A stretch of DNA of 64,000 nt from Arthonia radiata (GCA_002989075.1 PSQN01000013.1:592379-656378); one strand, 5' to 3'. Counted from the stretch's first letter, positions 33,303 to 45,800 are shown. Numbers and translations: made by a program. Notes: generated by a model from the letters alone, not told the origin.

Positions 33303-33674
33303 TGCTGATCAGTCGGTTCTTGATGAATTGGAGAGACTATGTAAGGTGATGATGAGAGGATATGAGAGAGCAAGAGAACCAGGTGAGAAAGTAGGAATAG
33401 GGCGGTGTGCAAAAGTCCTTTGCGGTGATAAATTCATTTCACCGCTAGTTGGTTTGAAGGACTGGAGGACGCATCCGCGATAAGCAAGAGCAACTGATAG
33501 CGAGACCTATATCTTACGATCAGGACCCAAACGTTCTACGTCTGAGCAAGGGGTGTGAGAGGGATCATCGCAACATGTTTCATTCATGTCACTGCAATGC
33601 ATGCCGCGGCTCTCGCTGCACACCTCAGCCGCTACCGTACTGCTGCCCATGCTCTCACCTACCACGACCCACGC
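33303..33674. other. Intergenic region, paralogue B start / RPL21 stop
   Basis: 372 bases. Promoter of the tandem pair and RPL21 3' UTR. This gap marks the left end of the conserved mating-type-flank block. Nothing else seen. Confidence 0.4.
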
Positions 33675-34277
33675 TCAAATCGTCGTCTCATAAGCAATCG
33701 GGGCGATGCTCTCAGGCTTGTTCTCCTTGCCCACCACCGTGTGTGACTCCCTCGGCTGCGCAGGATACCGCTTCACCTGCAGCTTCGTGCCCTTCTCTTT
33801 AGCCTCCTTCTTCTTCGCCGCGTTCTCCTTGACCCGTCTCAGGAAGTCATCACGGGAGCCGGAGGGCCGGATGTGCTCGATGCGGACGTTGATGCGCTTC
33901 TCGATGTAGCGGTTGCCGACGCGGCGGTAGAGGATGACGCCGACGGACGATTTTGTCACGTTGTAGACGACGCCGGTCTTGCCGTGGTAGACTTTGTAGG
34001 GCATGCTGGGTGGTGTTAGATACTGGGATGGGATGAGAGGGTGTGGGGGGTTGTGAGGTACCCTTTCTGGACGGCACCGTTCGCGACGACATCAACGATG
34101 TCGCCGACGCGGTAGGAGCGCAGGTATGTGGAGAGTGGGATTGTGCCATGCTTCTTGAAGCCTCTTGCGAAGGAGTACTGTGAAGGAGTTAGTTTCGGTG
34201 CTGTACGGCGCTCGCGTGGCTTTCTGTGCGCATCGACTGACCCGCGTGCCGGCCTTGAGACCGTTGGAGTGACCCAT
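33675..34277 (-). CDS. RPL21: Large-subunit ribosomal protein eL21
   Basis: Component of the 60S ribosomal subunit. Three exons, 34277-34242, 34177-34062 and 34005-33675, give 160 residues, exactly the usual length. The first exon encodes only [12 protein letters not shown]. The spliced protein continues [47 protein letters not shown], then a basic C-terminus. Introns are 64 and 56 bases. The early intron placement is typical of fungal ribosomal protein genes. Divergent from RPS9 with only 209 bases between start codons, and a known neighbour of the mating-type locus in many ascomycetes. Confidence 0.96.
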
Positions 34278-34486
34278 CGCGGCGAGCTGTGTTGATAGAT
34301 GTGGTGGAAGTCGAAGTGCGCTGATCTTCAACGGCTGGTGTCACTGCTGCTGAGATGTGGATGTGGGAAAAGTCGTAGGGCTGATTATGTAATACGCACA
34401 CATCCCCTCTCGAGACATCTCAAGCTAGCATCGCGACGACATTTGCACTCCAACTCCGACGACTCTTCCTTGCGTGCTAAGTCAAG
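34278..34486. promoter_or_regulatory. Shared bidirectional promoter of RPL21 and RPS9
   Basis: Only 209 bases separate the two ATG codons, so both ribosomal protein genes must share this control region. The RPS9 side is pyrimidine-rich just before the start (CTCCAACTCCGACGACTCTT), as expected for a highly expressed fungal gene. No TATA box is evident. I cannot name a factor site. Confidence 0.7.
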
Positions 34487-35320
34487 ATGGCACCGTAAGT
34501 CACGCAGTCACGTCTCCGAAGTCGCTTTGACTAATCAAAACCGCAGACGCAAGTACTCTAAGACCTATAAGGTCCCGCGCCGACGTACGTATCGCAGCAG
34601 CATATCCCACTCCTCTCAAAGATAGCAATCACTGACATTCCTCACAGCATTCGAATCAGCTCGTCTGTTAGTACTACCCGGCCACTGAGCATGAGCGAGT
34701 CTCTGCTTATGTCGATGGTTTTAAATCTAACATGATGTCCTAGCGACTCCGAACTCAAAATCGTCGGCGAATATGGCCTCCGCAACAAGCGTGAGGTGTG
34801 GCGTGTCATGCTCACGCTCTCCAAGATTCGTCGTGCCGCTCGGTGCGTTTTAGATTCATTCGTCTTCGCAATCGACGCACAACTAATGCATCACAGTCAA
34901 CTTCTCACCCTCGAAGAAAAAGACCCCCGCCGCCTCTTCGAAGGTAACGCCCTCATCCGCCGTCTCGTCCGCACCGGTGTCCTCGACGAATCCCGCATGA
35001 AGCTTGATTACGTGCTCGCCCTGCGCGTCGAAGACTTCCTGGAGCGGCGCCTGCAAACCTGCGTGTACAAGCTTGGTCTCGCCAAGTCAATCCACCACGC
35101 GCGTGTGCTCATCCGCCAGCGCCACATCCGCGTCGGCAAGCAGATTGTAAATGTGCCGAGCTTCATCGTGCGGTTGGACAGCCAGAAGCATATTGACTTC
35201 TCGTTAACGAGTCCGTTTGGCGGTGGGCGTGCTGGACGTGTGAGGAGGAAGAAGGCCAAGGCCGCAGAGAAGAAGGAGGGCGGTGGTGATGAGGAGGGTG
35301 GGGATGAGGAGGAGGAGTAG
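34487..35320 (+). CDS. RPS9: Small-subunit ribosomal protein uS4 (S9)
   Basis: Component of the 40S subunit, binding 18S rRNA and affecting decoding accuracy. Five exons, 34487-34494, 34547-34584, 34648-34666, 34744-34842 and 34897-35320, give 195 residues. Exons 1 and 3 are only 8 and 19 bases, but each join is in phase and restores the conserved start [20 protein letters not shown] and then [13 protein letters not shown]. The S4 RNA-binding domain is at about 107-170 ([30 protein letters not shown]). The C-terminal tail is unusually Gly/Glu-rich (EEGGDEEEE). Introns cluster in the first third of the gene. Confidence 0.96.
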
Positions 35321-35893
35321 TAGGTGTCACGTCATGAGAGTAGTGGCGATGCGCAAGCTTCTTCATACTCGACGGAGAACGCAGGGTTGATGTGGTCACA
35401 AGCAATCGCTCGCTGTGTCGCTGTGATGAGACGAAACGGACAGCGGTGGCAGTAGCAATCAGAAGAGCTCTCAGCAAGTGTGCTATTCAACGCCAAGTGC
35501 CTCTCTCGCGTGGTGCTTTCTCTATCCGGCATCGCCGTGACATGCAGCTGCTAAGTGGCTGTTCGTTAATATTACCACTGCCCTCAATTTGAGTCGTGCA
35601 TAATCTCCATGGCTCTTTCAGGGCCATGCGCCATGACATGAGTCCCGCGATACTTAAGCCAACGCTGCATAATTTCACGTAAGAAACGTAAACCTCAAGA
35701 CGAGAGCACACGACCAACTTCAAATTGGATGGCCATGCCACGTCTCATTCGGCCTATATCGTACATTTTCAATAGCAAGCTGCACCTTGCAGTTGACATC
35801 CTTTCCCCATAACGCCGTTTCGCAATGCGTCAGTCATCACCTCGTGATAATGCACCCCTCATCCCACGTCCATTGCTCCGCGCAGCAATTACT
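35321..35893. other. Convergent intergenic region, RPS9 / NVJ2-TEX2
   Basis: 573 bases between two 3' ends; no gene seen. Confidence 0.45.
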
Positions 35894-38691
35894 TCATCCG
35901 CCCGTCATAGGCGAGGTGAACGCCCCCTCCCCCATCTCCTTTGCATATTCCGGCTCCGGCGTCCGCGGCCGTGGTGTACTCGGGGTGGAGTCAGTCGGCA
36001 TAGAGATGGTCATCAGATTATCTTTCGAGCTGGCGTGAGAGGCGGGTTGAGAGTTCGGTGCCGAGTCGATTTTCAAGCTTGGTGATGAAGAGTTGCTTTT
36101 CGGCTCCTTGGAAGGCTGCTGGACCTTCGGCTGCTGCGTTGCGGATGCCTCTGAATTTGGCTCATTGTTGCTTGTCTTGCCGTTTGATCCTTCTGAGCTC
36201 ATCCGACTTTTCGATTCCTCGGAAACAGCTCTACTCCTCGTTGGCTCGGCTGTCTTGCCTTTCTGTGCAGGCGAGCCCGCAGCAGATGTGGGCTTGTTGC
36301 TCGGTTCGCCCTGGGAATTGGCGACAGGTTTCCGGCGCAGCGTGTTGAAAGCCGTCGCCGACCAAGTCTGCTTCTCCGGTTTCGGCAGAGGCATACCAGG
36401 TGGTGGCAATGGTTGTCCACGACCCATGGGCTCTGGTCGGGGAGGCTTCTCCGGCGGTTGGATCTCCTTCTTCTCCTGCATATTCAGCATGCCGAGGCTC
36501 CATTTTGTGGCAGCAGCCGTGGCGGAAGTCAGAGACTGATTGAAGGCCTTTGTTCGATCCTTCGCGGCCGCTGTCGTTGATCTGGTAGGCGGAACAACAG
36601 GCTCGGTCATAGTAGTGGCGCGTGTGCGCAGATGGTGCGGAAGCGGCTCCGTGAGCGTTGACGTGAGGTGGTGGAAGCGGTCGGCTCCTTCCTGGTGGTT
36701 CGACGTCTTTTCACTCAAGCCTTCTTGATCTTTCCCAATCAGCTCCGGCGACTCGTGTGGCGAGCCATCGAGGATTGGCTTCTGTGGAGTATGTGTTGGC
36801 GACAACTCAGGCGAGCGGTTGGCGAGGCCTTGCATCGTACTCGCTGCGTCCTTACGCCCCTTCCGATGGCGAGGCTTGTGACGCTCAGTTGCGGCTGGGC
36901 TTTTGCTCACGATAGGAGTGGCTGCAGCCGCGAAGGAGTGCGAGCGCATCGCCTTGGGCTTCTCGACACCTGCTGTATGCGCGATGGCTGGCGTTGACAC
37001 AGACGCGGGGTTCACATCAGCGTTGTCCAACGTTTTACTCGGCGTTAGTCCTGAGGAGCCCGCATTCGTCTCATCAATGGAGGAGGCGCCGGACACGTTC
37101 TGCGTGTCGGTGGCCGCTGACTTCAGATCAGAGGGCAGCGGATCCGAAGAGATAGACGCGTTGTCACTAGCCTCTGATTCGCGCTTCTTTAACGCCTTCT
37201 CTGCTTCCGTGAATGACTGTGGGCCTTCGCTATGCTTCCAGATGCCTCCTCTCGTACCTTTGCCATCGGTATTAGTGAATGGCAGGTCATCCCAGTTGGG
37301 AAGCACGAGGGTTTCAGCCACGACAGCTTGTATGCGGGTAATGATTGCAGAAAGGATCACACCATACGTGATCTGTCGCGAGCTGACGATAGGCTCAAGT
37401 GAGATGTCAAGCTTCGGCATCGTCTCGAAAGAGAACCACATGCGATTGCTCGGTGGTGGCTTGATCTTGAACAGTACGTGACCTTCCATACGTTTCAATA
37501 CACCCGCGAGGATGAGATTGACCTCTCGAGCCTTCAGCTTGTTGCCCAGGTCGATACGGGCTATGGCAGAAATGACAGCCTTGAAGTTGCCCGAGTAGCG
37601 GACGTCCGCCTCAATGGTGAGCGCACCGTCCATCGTCATTTCCTTTAGCTTGGGATTCAAGAATGAGGGGGCACCATCACCCATGTCAACCTGACGCAAG
37701 CCGATGCTGGAGATGAACGCCGGCTTAGCGACGCGGGAGATTTTCTTAGAAATCTTGTTGCGTATGTGATCCTCAATCTCTTGGGTCTTGTACAAGGCTA
37801 AAAACAGGCGGCCGATCAGCGCATTCAGCCAACGGGTCTGGCTACTCTCTTCTGATACGTGCAGCTGCCTGATTAGCTTAATCATGCTATCGGCCTCGAA
37901 GGGCAGTGGAGCGGGCACCATGGCCTCGCTTTGAGAATCATGTTTCTGTGTGCGCAAGAGTGCATGGTAGAAGTCCTCCTTCTTGGGGCTGTTGTCGCAA
38001 AAAAGATAGAATGGCGGCGAGGCGACGTCGTTCTCAAGCAGCGCTACCTTCTTCCTCAATCGAATGCAATTGCGCTTGATCCATAGCTCTCCTTCCGGTA
38101 TTTCTTCACCTCCGGCATATACGTCGACAACGTGATGAGCGAGGGAGATGACATGGCGGATCTCGAGCTGCTGCTCGTTATCAAAGAGGACGAGATGACT
38201 ATGCCTGAGAGAGGTCAGCTTTCGCGCGTGCATACAACGTTGACTGCTTGTACACACCTGATTGCCAGGAAGAACACGTTGCGCCCCTTCTTATGCCCTT
38301 TGCCGTGGTCTAGGGTGGGCGGTTGGACTTTACTGCGGTCGAAGAGGCTCTTATACATAGACTGATAGACACTTTGGCCATCTGCCGTTACCGCTTCACC
38401 GGTCGGCGTGATCCGCTCTGGAGGCTTGCCATTGACGCCACCAGGCACAAACTCTCGACAGACGGAGAAATAGCCCGAGGTAGCATCGGGTTCATTCGCG
38501 TGTTGTGCGAGCTTCTCTTCAAGCTCTTGATTGCGCTCTTTCTGTGATATGGTCGGATCATGCTCGTGAGTGTGACCAGATGCGGTCGGTAAGTACAGGT
38601 AGGCGTGAAGTCCAGCTGCTAGTAGTAGTAGCGGAAGCAACGTCACACCACCGATGATGTAGGATAGGAGGAGCGCTGCAAAACCAGCCAT
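35894..38691 (-). CDS. SMP- and PH-domain lipid-transfer protein (Nvj2/TEX2 family)
   Basis: An ER-anchored protein that moves lipids at membrane contact sites (nucleus-vacuole or ER-Golgi in yeast). Two exons, 38691-38258 and 38204-35894 (53-base intron), give 914 residues. N-terminal membrane segments at about 4-30 (FAALLLSYIIGG, LLPLLLLAAGLHAY). A split PH-like domain covers about 135-225 (FFLAIRHSHLVLFDNEQQLEIRH spans the splice; named here by position 139-161). The SMP lipid-binding domain is at about 260-460: WLNALIGRLFLALYKT, PAFISSIGLRQVDMG, and the following beta strands. The last 450 residues are Ser/Pro/Thr-rich and disordered. TEX2 is a known neighbour of RPS9, RPL21 and SLA2 near fungal mating-type loci. 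Confidence 0.9.
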
Positions 38692-39129
38692 TTTGCTGAT
38701 CGCAGGCGCATTGTTCGCAACGTGAGCTCCAAGATCATCGTTCGAGAGCTACGTTAAGTGTGCTCAGACAAGTGTTCACTCATTCCTGGGGCGAGTGCTG
38801 AAAGAGCAATGTGGCCGGTCATTTGGTTGCTCAAATACGAGGGGCGACGGATTGTAACGGATCGCTTAAGAAGTTGTAGACGCTTTGGATTACACGTATG
38901 CATCATCATCATCATCGTCGCCCTCCGCACTCCGCAACGCCGTCTTTGTCCGTTTCGGGACAGCTCACTGGCAGGGTCTACAATCAACGTGAGCATTTCA
39001 CATGTAGCAGTAGTAGCTCTCGAAAAGCATGCACAATTGAATAAGCCAAAATCAAGGAAGGCTCTTGAGGGAACGCGATCGCGAGTCTTCACGTTCAATT
39101 CGTACAGGCCAACACGCTATATGTACACC
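38692..39129. other. Intergenic region, NVJ2-TEX2 start / SLA2 stop
   Basis: 438 bases with the NVJ2/TEX2 promoter and SLA2 3' UTR. A short CAT trinucleotide run lies at about 38901-38916. Confidence 0.5.
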
Positions 39130-42100
39130 CTAGTCTTCTTGATAACTCAGCTTCCTCATCTCCCCAAGGCGACCGCGTGCTGCACTTAGAGAGTTCTCAA
39201 GCTGCAAAATCTCGACCTGCTGCTCCATCTCTCTCACCTTGAACTCGTGGCCGCTAAGCTTGCTGTAGTCGACTTGCTCCTCGCCTTGATTCTTTTCGGC
39301 GATGATGTCCTGGACTTGCCGTACTAGGCTGCGGCATGCCCCCGTAACCCTCTTGCTCGCTTCCTCGAGCCTCTCCTGTGTCTTGCTCATGAACGTCGCC
39401 TTCACGCGAGACGCTGCCACCAGCTGCGCAGTGGAAGCGGAGACGTCGTTGGAAGCAACAATGAGTTGCTCAGGACTGTTGCGGGAGCTGATGACCCCAT
39501 CCGCAGTCTCAATCAAGACATTGGTGCTGCTCGCCACAGCTTTGGCAGCTGAGAGCAAGCCCTCTGTCCACCGATTGTTCTTCTTGTAGTATGCAGATCG
39601 AGACATGCTGCTACCTCTGCCCGCACTGACGATCTCCTCCTGTGACTTGGATGCTGCCTTGATGAGCTCAGCAATGGCTGATGTGACAGCGATAGCAGCC
39701 GCCAGAATGGCGTCGTGGACGCGCAGCTCGTAGGTTGAGTACTGGTCGCGATTCTTGTTCTGCATCTTGGCAAGCCTCGCCGCAGCGTCTTCGATCGATT
39801 TGGCGGCGTTGGCCATCTCTCGGTCAACCAGGTCGCCCAGGTCGCCCGTGCCGGTGGTGACTCGAGTCTTTGGCGCAAATGCGTCCGCCATCTTTGACAG
39901 CTTTTGCAAGTTCATCTGCACCTCGTTGTTGTTGTTGATGACCACGTCGGTCTTTTGCATGTCGTCCAACCCGTCAATGCGGAAAGAAGCTAACGAGCGA
40001 AAGAAGTTGACGGTCGATTGCGCAGATTGTCGCGCGCCATTGATGAGCTGATCGCCCTTGCGCTCATCGGAAGCGAAGCGAGTGAGACCCTTGGTGTTTG
40101 ACAACACGTCAGCGATGGCGCCAGAAAAGTTCGTCACGGTGCGAATGATCTCGGCGTGCGTGCTATTAGGGCCATCGGCGATGTAGTTGTTGAAGGAAGT
40201 GGAAAATTCCATAGCGGACGCAGACGCCTTCTCGACCTGTGATAACACATACGCTCCAGACGCGTTCTGATTCCCGGCGATCATGGTCGAATCCAGCTCG
40301 TAGAGCGCGTCGTCCACACGCTGGATGCCGCTACGAAGTACTGAATCTACGATGTCGCTGAGTTTCTTGATGTTAGCCATGAGCATGCTGTCAATCTCGC
40401 TGTCCAGAGCCTTGTCAGTGTCTCCTTGTCCGAGCTTGAGCTCGTTGAGCTGAATCAGCGTCTCATCCATGCCAGCCTTCAAGACCTCAATCTCCTCCTC
40501 TTTATCCCTCAGTAAGCGCTCCAGGTCTGAATCCTGTTCGCCATACTTCATGTGGGCATCGTCGAGCTGGCGTGTCTTATTTCGAAGAGCCTCCTCCAGG
40601 TCGGCTATCTCGCGATTATGCCGCGAAAGCATAGCAGAGAGCTCAGAGCCTTTTGATCGGTCGAGATTATCAGCACGGTCCAGCGCCATGCGCAACTCCC
40701 GCTGGAGCTTCTCTACCTCATCTCTATGACCTCCGCTAGACCGATCTTTGTCATGCATTGCGCGGTCCCGCTCTCGTATCATGTCCGCTAGCTCAAGGTT
40801 CTTTGTCTTCAGCTCCCGCTGCAGCTTCTCCCGTTGATCAATGGCCTCCTGCGCCGATGCCGCCTTTAATTGGACACCCTTGAACTTCTGAAGCAACTCG
40901 AGATGCTCATGTCGCAGCTGTGAATACAACTTGGCGAGCGCCTCATACTTAGTCCGCCATGTGTTGATCTGCTCTTGCAAAGCCCGGATTTGCTCATCTT
41001 TCGACGCTGTCTGTTGGCCAAAATTCGCATGAAGCTGTTGTAGCTCGCCTTCGAGTGCCTTCATCCGACGATCGTATTGTTCAAGCATCAGTTGATCTCT
41101 CTCGTACTGCGCTCTGGCGTTGAGGTTCTCCCGTTCAAGCTCCGCCATGCGACCCTGTGTCTGCGCTGCGAACTGATCCCGCATGAGCTGATCCTGCGCC
41201 ATCTGCTGTTGCTGCGCCTGCAGCCGCTGCTGGTCCTCAAAGTCGCGTTGGGCTTGCATCGCTTGTTGTTGCTGCATCCGCTGTGCTTCTTCCCACTGCT
41301 GCTGCAGCCGCCTCTGCTCTGCCTCATAGTCGTCCTGTTGCTGCCGCTGCTGATCCTTCCAAAACTCATTGATGGGCTCGGGATCAACAGCTTCTCGTGG
41401 CGGCGACGCTTGCCTCGGTGGGGAGGTTTCTCGTGGACGCGCCGGGAGCGCTGGCTTCTCCTCGTCCTCCGACAGAACATTCGGTGGGTCTTGAGGCAGT
41501 CGTGGAATCGTGATCAAGCTTGTGAGGTATCGTAGACTGCTGCATTCATGATAGAAATGGACAAGGCGGTAATGCTGTGTGTTGTATCTGCTTCGCAAAT
41601 GCTCGAGCGCTTCATCGTCGCCCAGTGCGGTGTGCATAGCTCGGAGCATGCTGGTCACGAACTTGTAGATACCGTAGCTCTCTGCTACGAGCGGTACCAG
41701 AGCTGAGATGCGGCATTCGTTGTTCATCGAACCGCGGAAGTGTGCGAATATCAGCTTTTGAAATCCATCTATTTGATCTTGCAGTGCCATAAGCTCGGTG
41801 ATGGTCTCGTATCCCTCGTTGGGATCGCTGGTGGTCCGGAGGCTGATGTACTCTTCATACTCAAAAGTGCCGTTGAAGTCGGGGTGATGGCGGTGGAACG
41901 CCAGTTTCGACAGTAGCAATCGAATGTACTCTCGAATCAGCTGGCCATATCCACGTATTCCCTCTCCACCCATGGAACCGCGCGCTAAGCTGTCGAGCCA
42001 TCCTACATGGGCCTGCGCTTCTCTCAGTGACGAGGGATGACCCTCTTGCAGGACCTTGTGTATAGTCTGGAGAGCCTTGAAAGTCTGAACCTCGTCAGCT

Positions 42101-42300
42101 AGGATGGGCTGAACCTTCATGCCCGACCAGAAAGAATTGGAGTTTTTGTGATCCCATGTGTAGACGATGCAGGCGCGGACATGTTTTCGCTTCGGCGCGG
42201 TCTCCTCGACATTTGTAGCTTTGCGTATGTTGTCAGAGAGTTGTGCTTCGGACTTCCCTAGATTTACATTGCGGGTGGTAGAGCCATAGGAGTGAGCCAT
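39130..42300 (-). CDS. SLA2: Endocytic adaptor Sla2/End4 (HIP1R homologue)
   Basis: Links clathrin-coated pits and PI(4,5)P2 membranes to actin during endocytosis and polarised growth. Single exon, 1056 residues, the usual length. ANTH lipid-binding domain at about 15-280 (SDNIRKATN near the start; KRKHVRACIVYTW; HPSSLREA). A Pro-rich stretch and then long coiled coil at about 310-640, very rich in Gln (QQQQ runs near 320-370). The C-terminal I/LWEQ (talin-HIP1R actin-binding) module is at about 800-1045 (ILAAAIAVTSAIAELIKAA, WTEGLLSAAKAVASSTN). SLA2 is the most widely used landmark gene next to the ascomycete mating-type locus. Confidence 0.97.
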   Translation of the reverse strand: MAHSYGSTTRNVNLGKSEAQLSDNIRKATNVEETAPKRKHVRACIVYTWDHKNSNSFWSGMKVQPILADEVQTFKALQTIHKVLQEGHPSSLREAQAHVGWLDSLARGSMGGEGIRGYGQLIREYIRLLLSKLAFHRHHPDFNGTFEYEEYISLRTTSDPNEGYETITELMALQDQIDGFQKLIFAHFRGSMNNECRISALVPLVAESYGIYKFVTSMLRAMHTALGDDEALEHLRSRYNTQHYRLVHFYHECSSLRYLTSLITIPRLPQDPPNVLSEDEEKPALPARPRETSPPRQASPPREAVDPEPINEFWKDQQRQQQDDYEAEQRRLQQQWEEAQRMQQQQAMQAQRDFEDQQRLQAQQQQMAQDQLMRDQFAAQTQGRMAELERENLNARAQYERDQLMLEQYDRRMKALEGELQQLHANFGQQTASKDEQIRALQEQINTWRTKYEALAKLYSQLRHEHLELLQKFKGVQLKAASAQEAIDQREKLQRELKTKNLELADMIRERDRAMHDKDRSSGGHRDEVEKLQRELRMALDRADNLDRSKGSELSAMLSRHNREIADLEEALRNKTRQLDDAHMKYGEQDSDLERLLRDKEEEIEVLKAGMDETLIQLNELKLGQGDTDKALDSEIDSMLMANIKKLSDIVDSVLRSGIQRVDDALYELDSTMIAGNQNASGAYVLSQVEKASASAMEFSTSFNNYIADGPNSTHAEIIRTVTNFSGAIADVLSNTKGLTRFASDERKGDQLINGARQSAQSTVNFFRSLASFRIDGLDDMQKTDVVINNNNEVQMNLQKLSKMADAFAPKTRVTTGTGDLGDLVDREMANAAKSIEDAAARLAKMQNKNRDQYSTYELRVHDAILAAAIAVTSAIAELIKAASKSQEEIVSAGRGSSMSRSAYYKKNNRWTEGLLSAAKAVASSTNVLIETADGVISSRNSPEQLIVASNDVSASTAQLVAASRVKATFMSKTQERLEEASKRVTGACRSLVRQVQDIIAEKNQGEEQVDYSKLSGHEFKVREMEQQVEILQLENSLSAARGRLGEMRKLSYQED

Positions 42301-42899
42301 GCTGGCGAAGAGGAGCTTTGGTGAGGATTGTGGGCGAGGTAAGGTTTGATGAAGGGCGACGAATCAATCGAGTAGCTTCCAGGCGCCACAACCATTCAAA
42401 TTACTACTGCCTGCGGCATGTACGCGGACAGTGGCCCAGCTTCACCACCACGTCAGCTCCGGCTCCGTAGGGCTGAAATGGGCACCCTGTCCCGCTCGAT
42501 ACCGCCTCTCCCGTGATAGCGCGCGTTGAGCGCGTCCGTGGCGACAGAAGTCACCTCCACAACTTGATTTAATCTTTCCGCTCACAGTAACTCAACAAAC
42601 ACGACCTCTAATCAAGAGCCTTTCAATCTGAGCAACGGTCGCACCGTCGTATTTGGGTGTCAAACGCGCAGGAGATTATCCTACACGGGTGTGTCCAGGC
42701 TCCGGCATCGTCCAGACGAGGCAAGCGCGACAGAAACGTACAGGCTCGAATATCGCTGACCGCAAGGCAAGGCAACTAGCAGAAGCTGGCGATGGACTTC
42801 ACTTGAGATAGTTCAGGGTACCGCAACTCTAGGGGTCATTCGCAGCCGGACATCTTCATCTCCATTTGCCACATCGCGCCCATCCTGGAGCGACCGCGT
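42301..42899. promoter_or_regulatory. Divergent intergenic region, SLA2 / REV3
   Basis: 599 bases. Contains the promoters of SLA2 and REV3 and probably the unresolved first exon of REV3. An ATG at 42792 is in frame with REV3 but is followed by an in-frame TGA at 42804. Confidence 0.45.
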
Positions 42900-45800
42900 T
42901 TTCGCCTCCGGCTAAATTGCATCGATCATTATCAAACATCGCTCTCACACTTTGACCCGCCATTGTTTGGCAGGTATGGCTCCACACAGCAGAGGGATGC
43001 GCCCTCGCTCCCTGTCATCCGTGTCTTTGGAGCGACCGAGACGGGCCAGAAAGTTTGCGCCCACATCCACGGCGCGTTGCCCTATCTTTTCATCGGGTAC
43101 GATGGCAGCGTGGAGAAGGCCGAGCTTGACTCATACATCCATCAGCTACGTGTATCCATAGATCACGCTCTTGCGGTCAGCTACCGGCGCAACATCTACG
43201 ACAGCAGAGCTAGGTTTGTTGGGCACATCTCTCTCGTCAAGGGCGTGCCTTTCTTTGGCTATCATGTTGGTTATCGATATTTCCTGAAGATCTACATGCT
43301 CAATCCTGTCAACATGACCCGGTTTGCGGATCTGCTCTATCAAGGCGCAATCATGAAACAGGTCTTTCAGCCGTACGAAGCTCATCTGCAATACTTGCTG
43401 CAGTGGATGTGTGACTTCAACTTGTATGGATGCGCTTACATCGAATGTGACAAATATATGTTTCGCGAACCTATCCCAAGCGCGACAGGCCTTAGCGCAA
43501 AGCACATGTGGCATGATCAATCAATACAGCAGGATTGGGTGTCGCCGGCAGAAGACTTCCCTCGACAGAGTCACTGTTCTTTGGAAGTAGATCTGTGTGT
43601 GCATGACATTGTCAATCGTGCAGATGTCCAGCCGCGCGACGTACACGCTGACTTTGCTGAACATTTTCAGCCCGGCAATCCGGAAGAGAAGCTTGTACGC
43701 TCTCTTGCCGGGCTTTGGATGGACGAGTCCAAACGCCGAAAACGGCGAATGGGACTGGCTGACAATTCGAGCAGCCCGTTCCCTCCAGAAGTCCTAGTCT
43801 CGATGTCTGCGGATTCTCGAAACACCAAGAAAGGTGGCTGGATCCATGAGGACGAATATCGTGAGAAGGTTGCTCATCTGGTGACGGAAGAGATGACACG
43901 GCTGGATCAGCCTCGATTTGGGTTCAAAGACTTCGTTCAACATCGCTCGGCCGAAGAAAGTGTCAGATCCGTCTTGGAGAGTGTTGAGGATCTTTTCCCG
44001 GAGAGCATCCGGGCCTCTCTAGATTCTCATGATGACAGCAATGGTACGGAACAAGTTCCTATGGCGCACACACAAGCGATTGTGGACGAAGCGAGTATTC
44101 CCAACCTTGAACACGAGGACTTTCCGTATGAGTCCGAGGAGAACGACATCTCAGGAAGGCCACAGCCTAAAGCGAATGGTGGTCGGGTCAAAGGCGAATT
44201 TCCCATATCAGGGCCGATCGTGGATGATGATGCTGTTCACCCTCAAGAGGGACCTATTACATCGAGCGATGAAATAGACTTCGGCCGGATGGCTGACGAT
44301 GACACTTGTTCACCGCATTACGAAGGAAGCACAAAGAATGGGGAAGACGATGGTAATGAGATACAGCACATACAACGGTCGAGAACGGCCGTGGAAGATG
44401 GCCTAAACAGGCCCCTGAAGAGGCAGAAGCTACAGCACGACCATTGGCCGCTCGACACAAGAGACCAGCCAATGGACCGCAATGACTTTATCCAGGAGCC
44501 GTCTAGCACAAGTCAGACGACTACACCCACTCCCAGCCAGCAACTGTCCCAATCTCACATCAATGCCGCTGACGCTGAAAAGAACGGCTTTCAGGGATTC
44601 CGTGTGACAAAACCTTCTTCACTTCCATCAAGCCAAAAACAAGTCTCGGAGCCTGTCACGCCGGCACATGCGCAACGAGCGACTAACGCTAAAGCGTCAA
44701 TGTCTGTCTCCGCCAGCCGCTATAGATATGCCTCAAGCTATCAATCACCTCAGAGTGGGAAGCCGCCACAAGACACCGTCTCCCCTTTACTGCAGAGGGT
44801 GGCAAACTCACGCCTCGCTCTCGGCTCTTACGGCAGATGTTCAGCCGCGTTTGAGCCAGCAGCACCATCTTGTAAGAGTGTCCTTGAGAGTCTCGACGAT
44901 ACGGGCGCTGCCACGTTCCTCTACCAAGACGCATATTACAGCGATGACAGAGATGTGCCCGAACGTGCACGTGACTATGCTGGACGTGAATTCAAGCTCA
45001 TGGGTTCTTCCGCGCCGTATTTGCCGCCATTTGACGCTTCCGGTATGTCTGCTGCCATTCAGGGCGATCAGTTTAATTTTGTGCTTGATAACGCCGCTGA
45101 GGAAAGCTCGTTTGCGAAGTCTCGTCGACACTGTAACGTTCGAAATTGGGAGTATCAAGTGAAGCCCCCATCTTGGTCCAACGTCCACCAATGGCTGCAG
45201 AATCAGCGGTCTTCGACGAAGCACCTGCATGATACTAGGCCTGACAAGAAACAGCTGCTATCCAAATCGCCTTTACGAGCGAAGAAGGGAGCGCTTTCCC
45301 AGATCGAAGGTCCCACGCAGAAAAATTCCCACGGCATCAAGTTCTCTCAGAAGCGGAAATCTACCAGTGTCAAGCATGAAACGCAATATATGAGCACAAT
45401 GAGTCTTGAAGTGCATGTGAATACTAGACAAAGTTTCGTGCCGAACCCTGAAGAAGACGAAGTGGTGTGTATATTTTGGGGCGTTAAGCGAGATGATGAG
45501 CTGGGCGACGAGGGAGATGAGCGCTTCTCGTCGGGTATGCTACTTCTTGCTGACGATCAAGAGACCGCGCGTAGTGTCTCACAAGAGACAACAGTCAAAG
45601 TCGAGTGGTGGCCTAATGAGCTAGACTTGATGAATCGTACTGTGGACATTGTTCGCGACTTTGATCCCGATATTCTCACAGGATATGAAGTCCACAATGG
45701 CTCGTGGGGCTATCTGGTCGAGCGAGCTCGCGTCAAGTACGAGTTCGATCTGTGCGATGAGTTTTCTAGGATGTTGTCGCAGTCGCATGGCAGATTCGGC

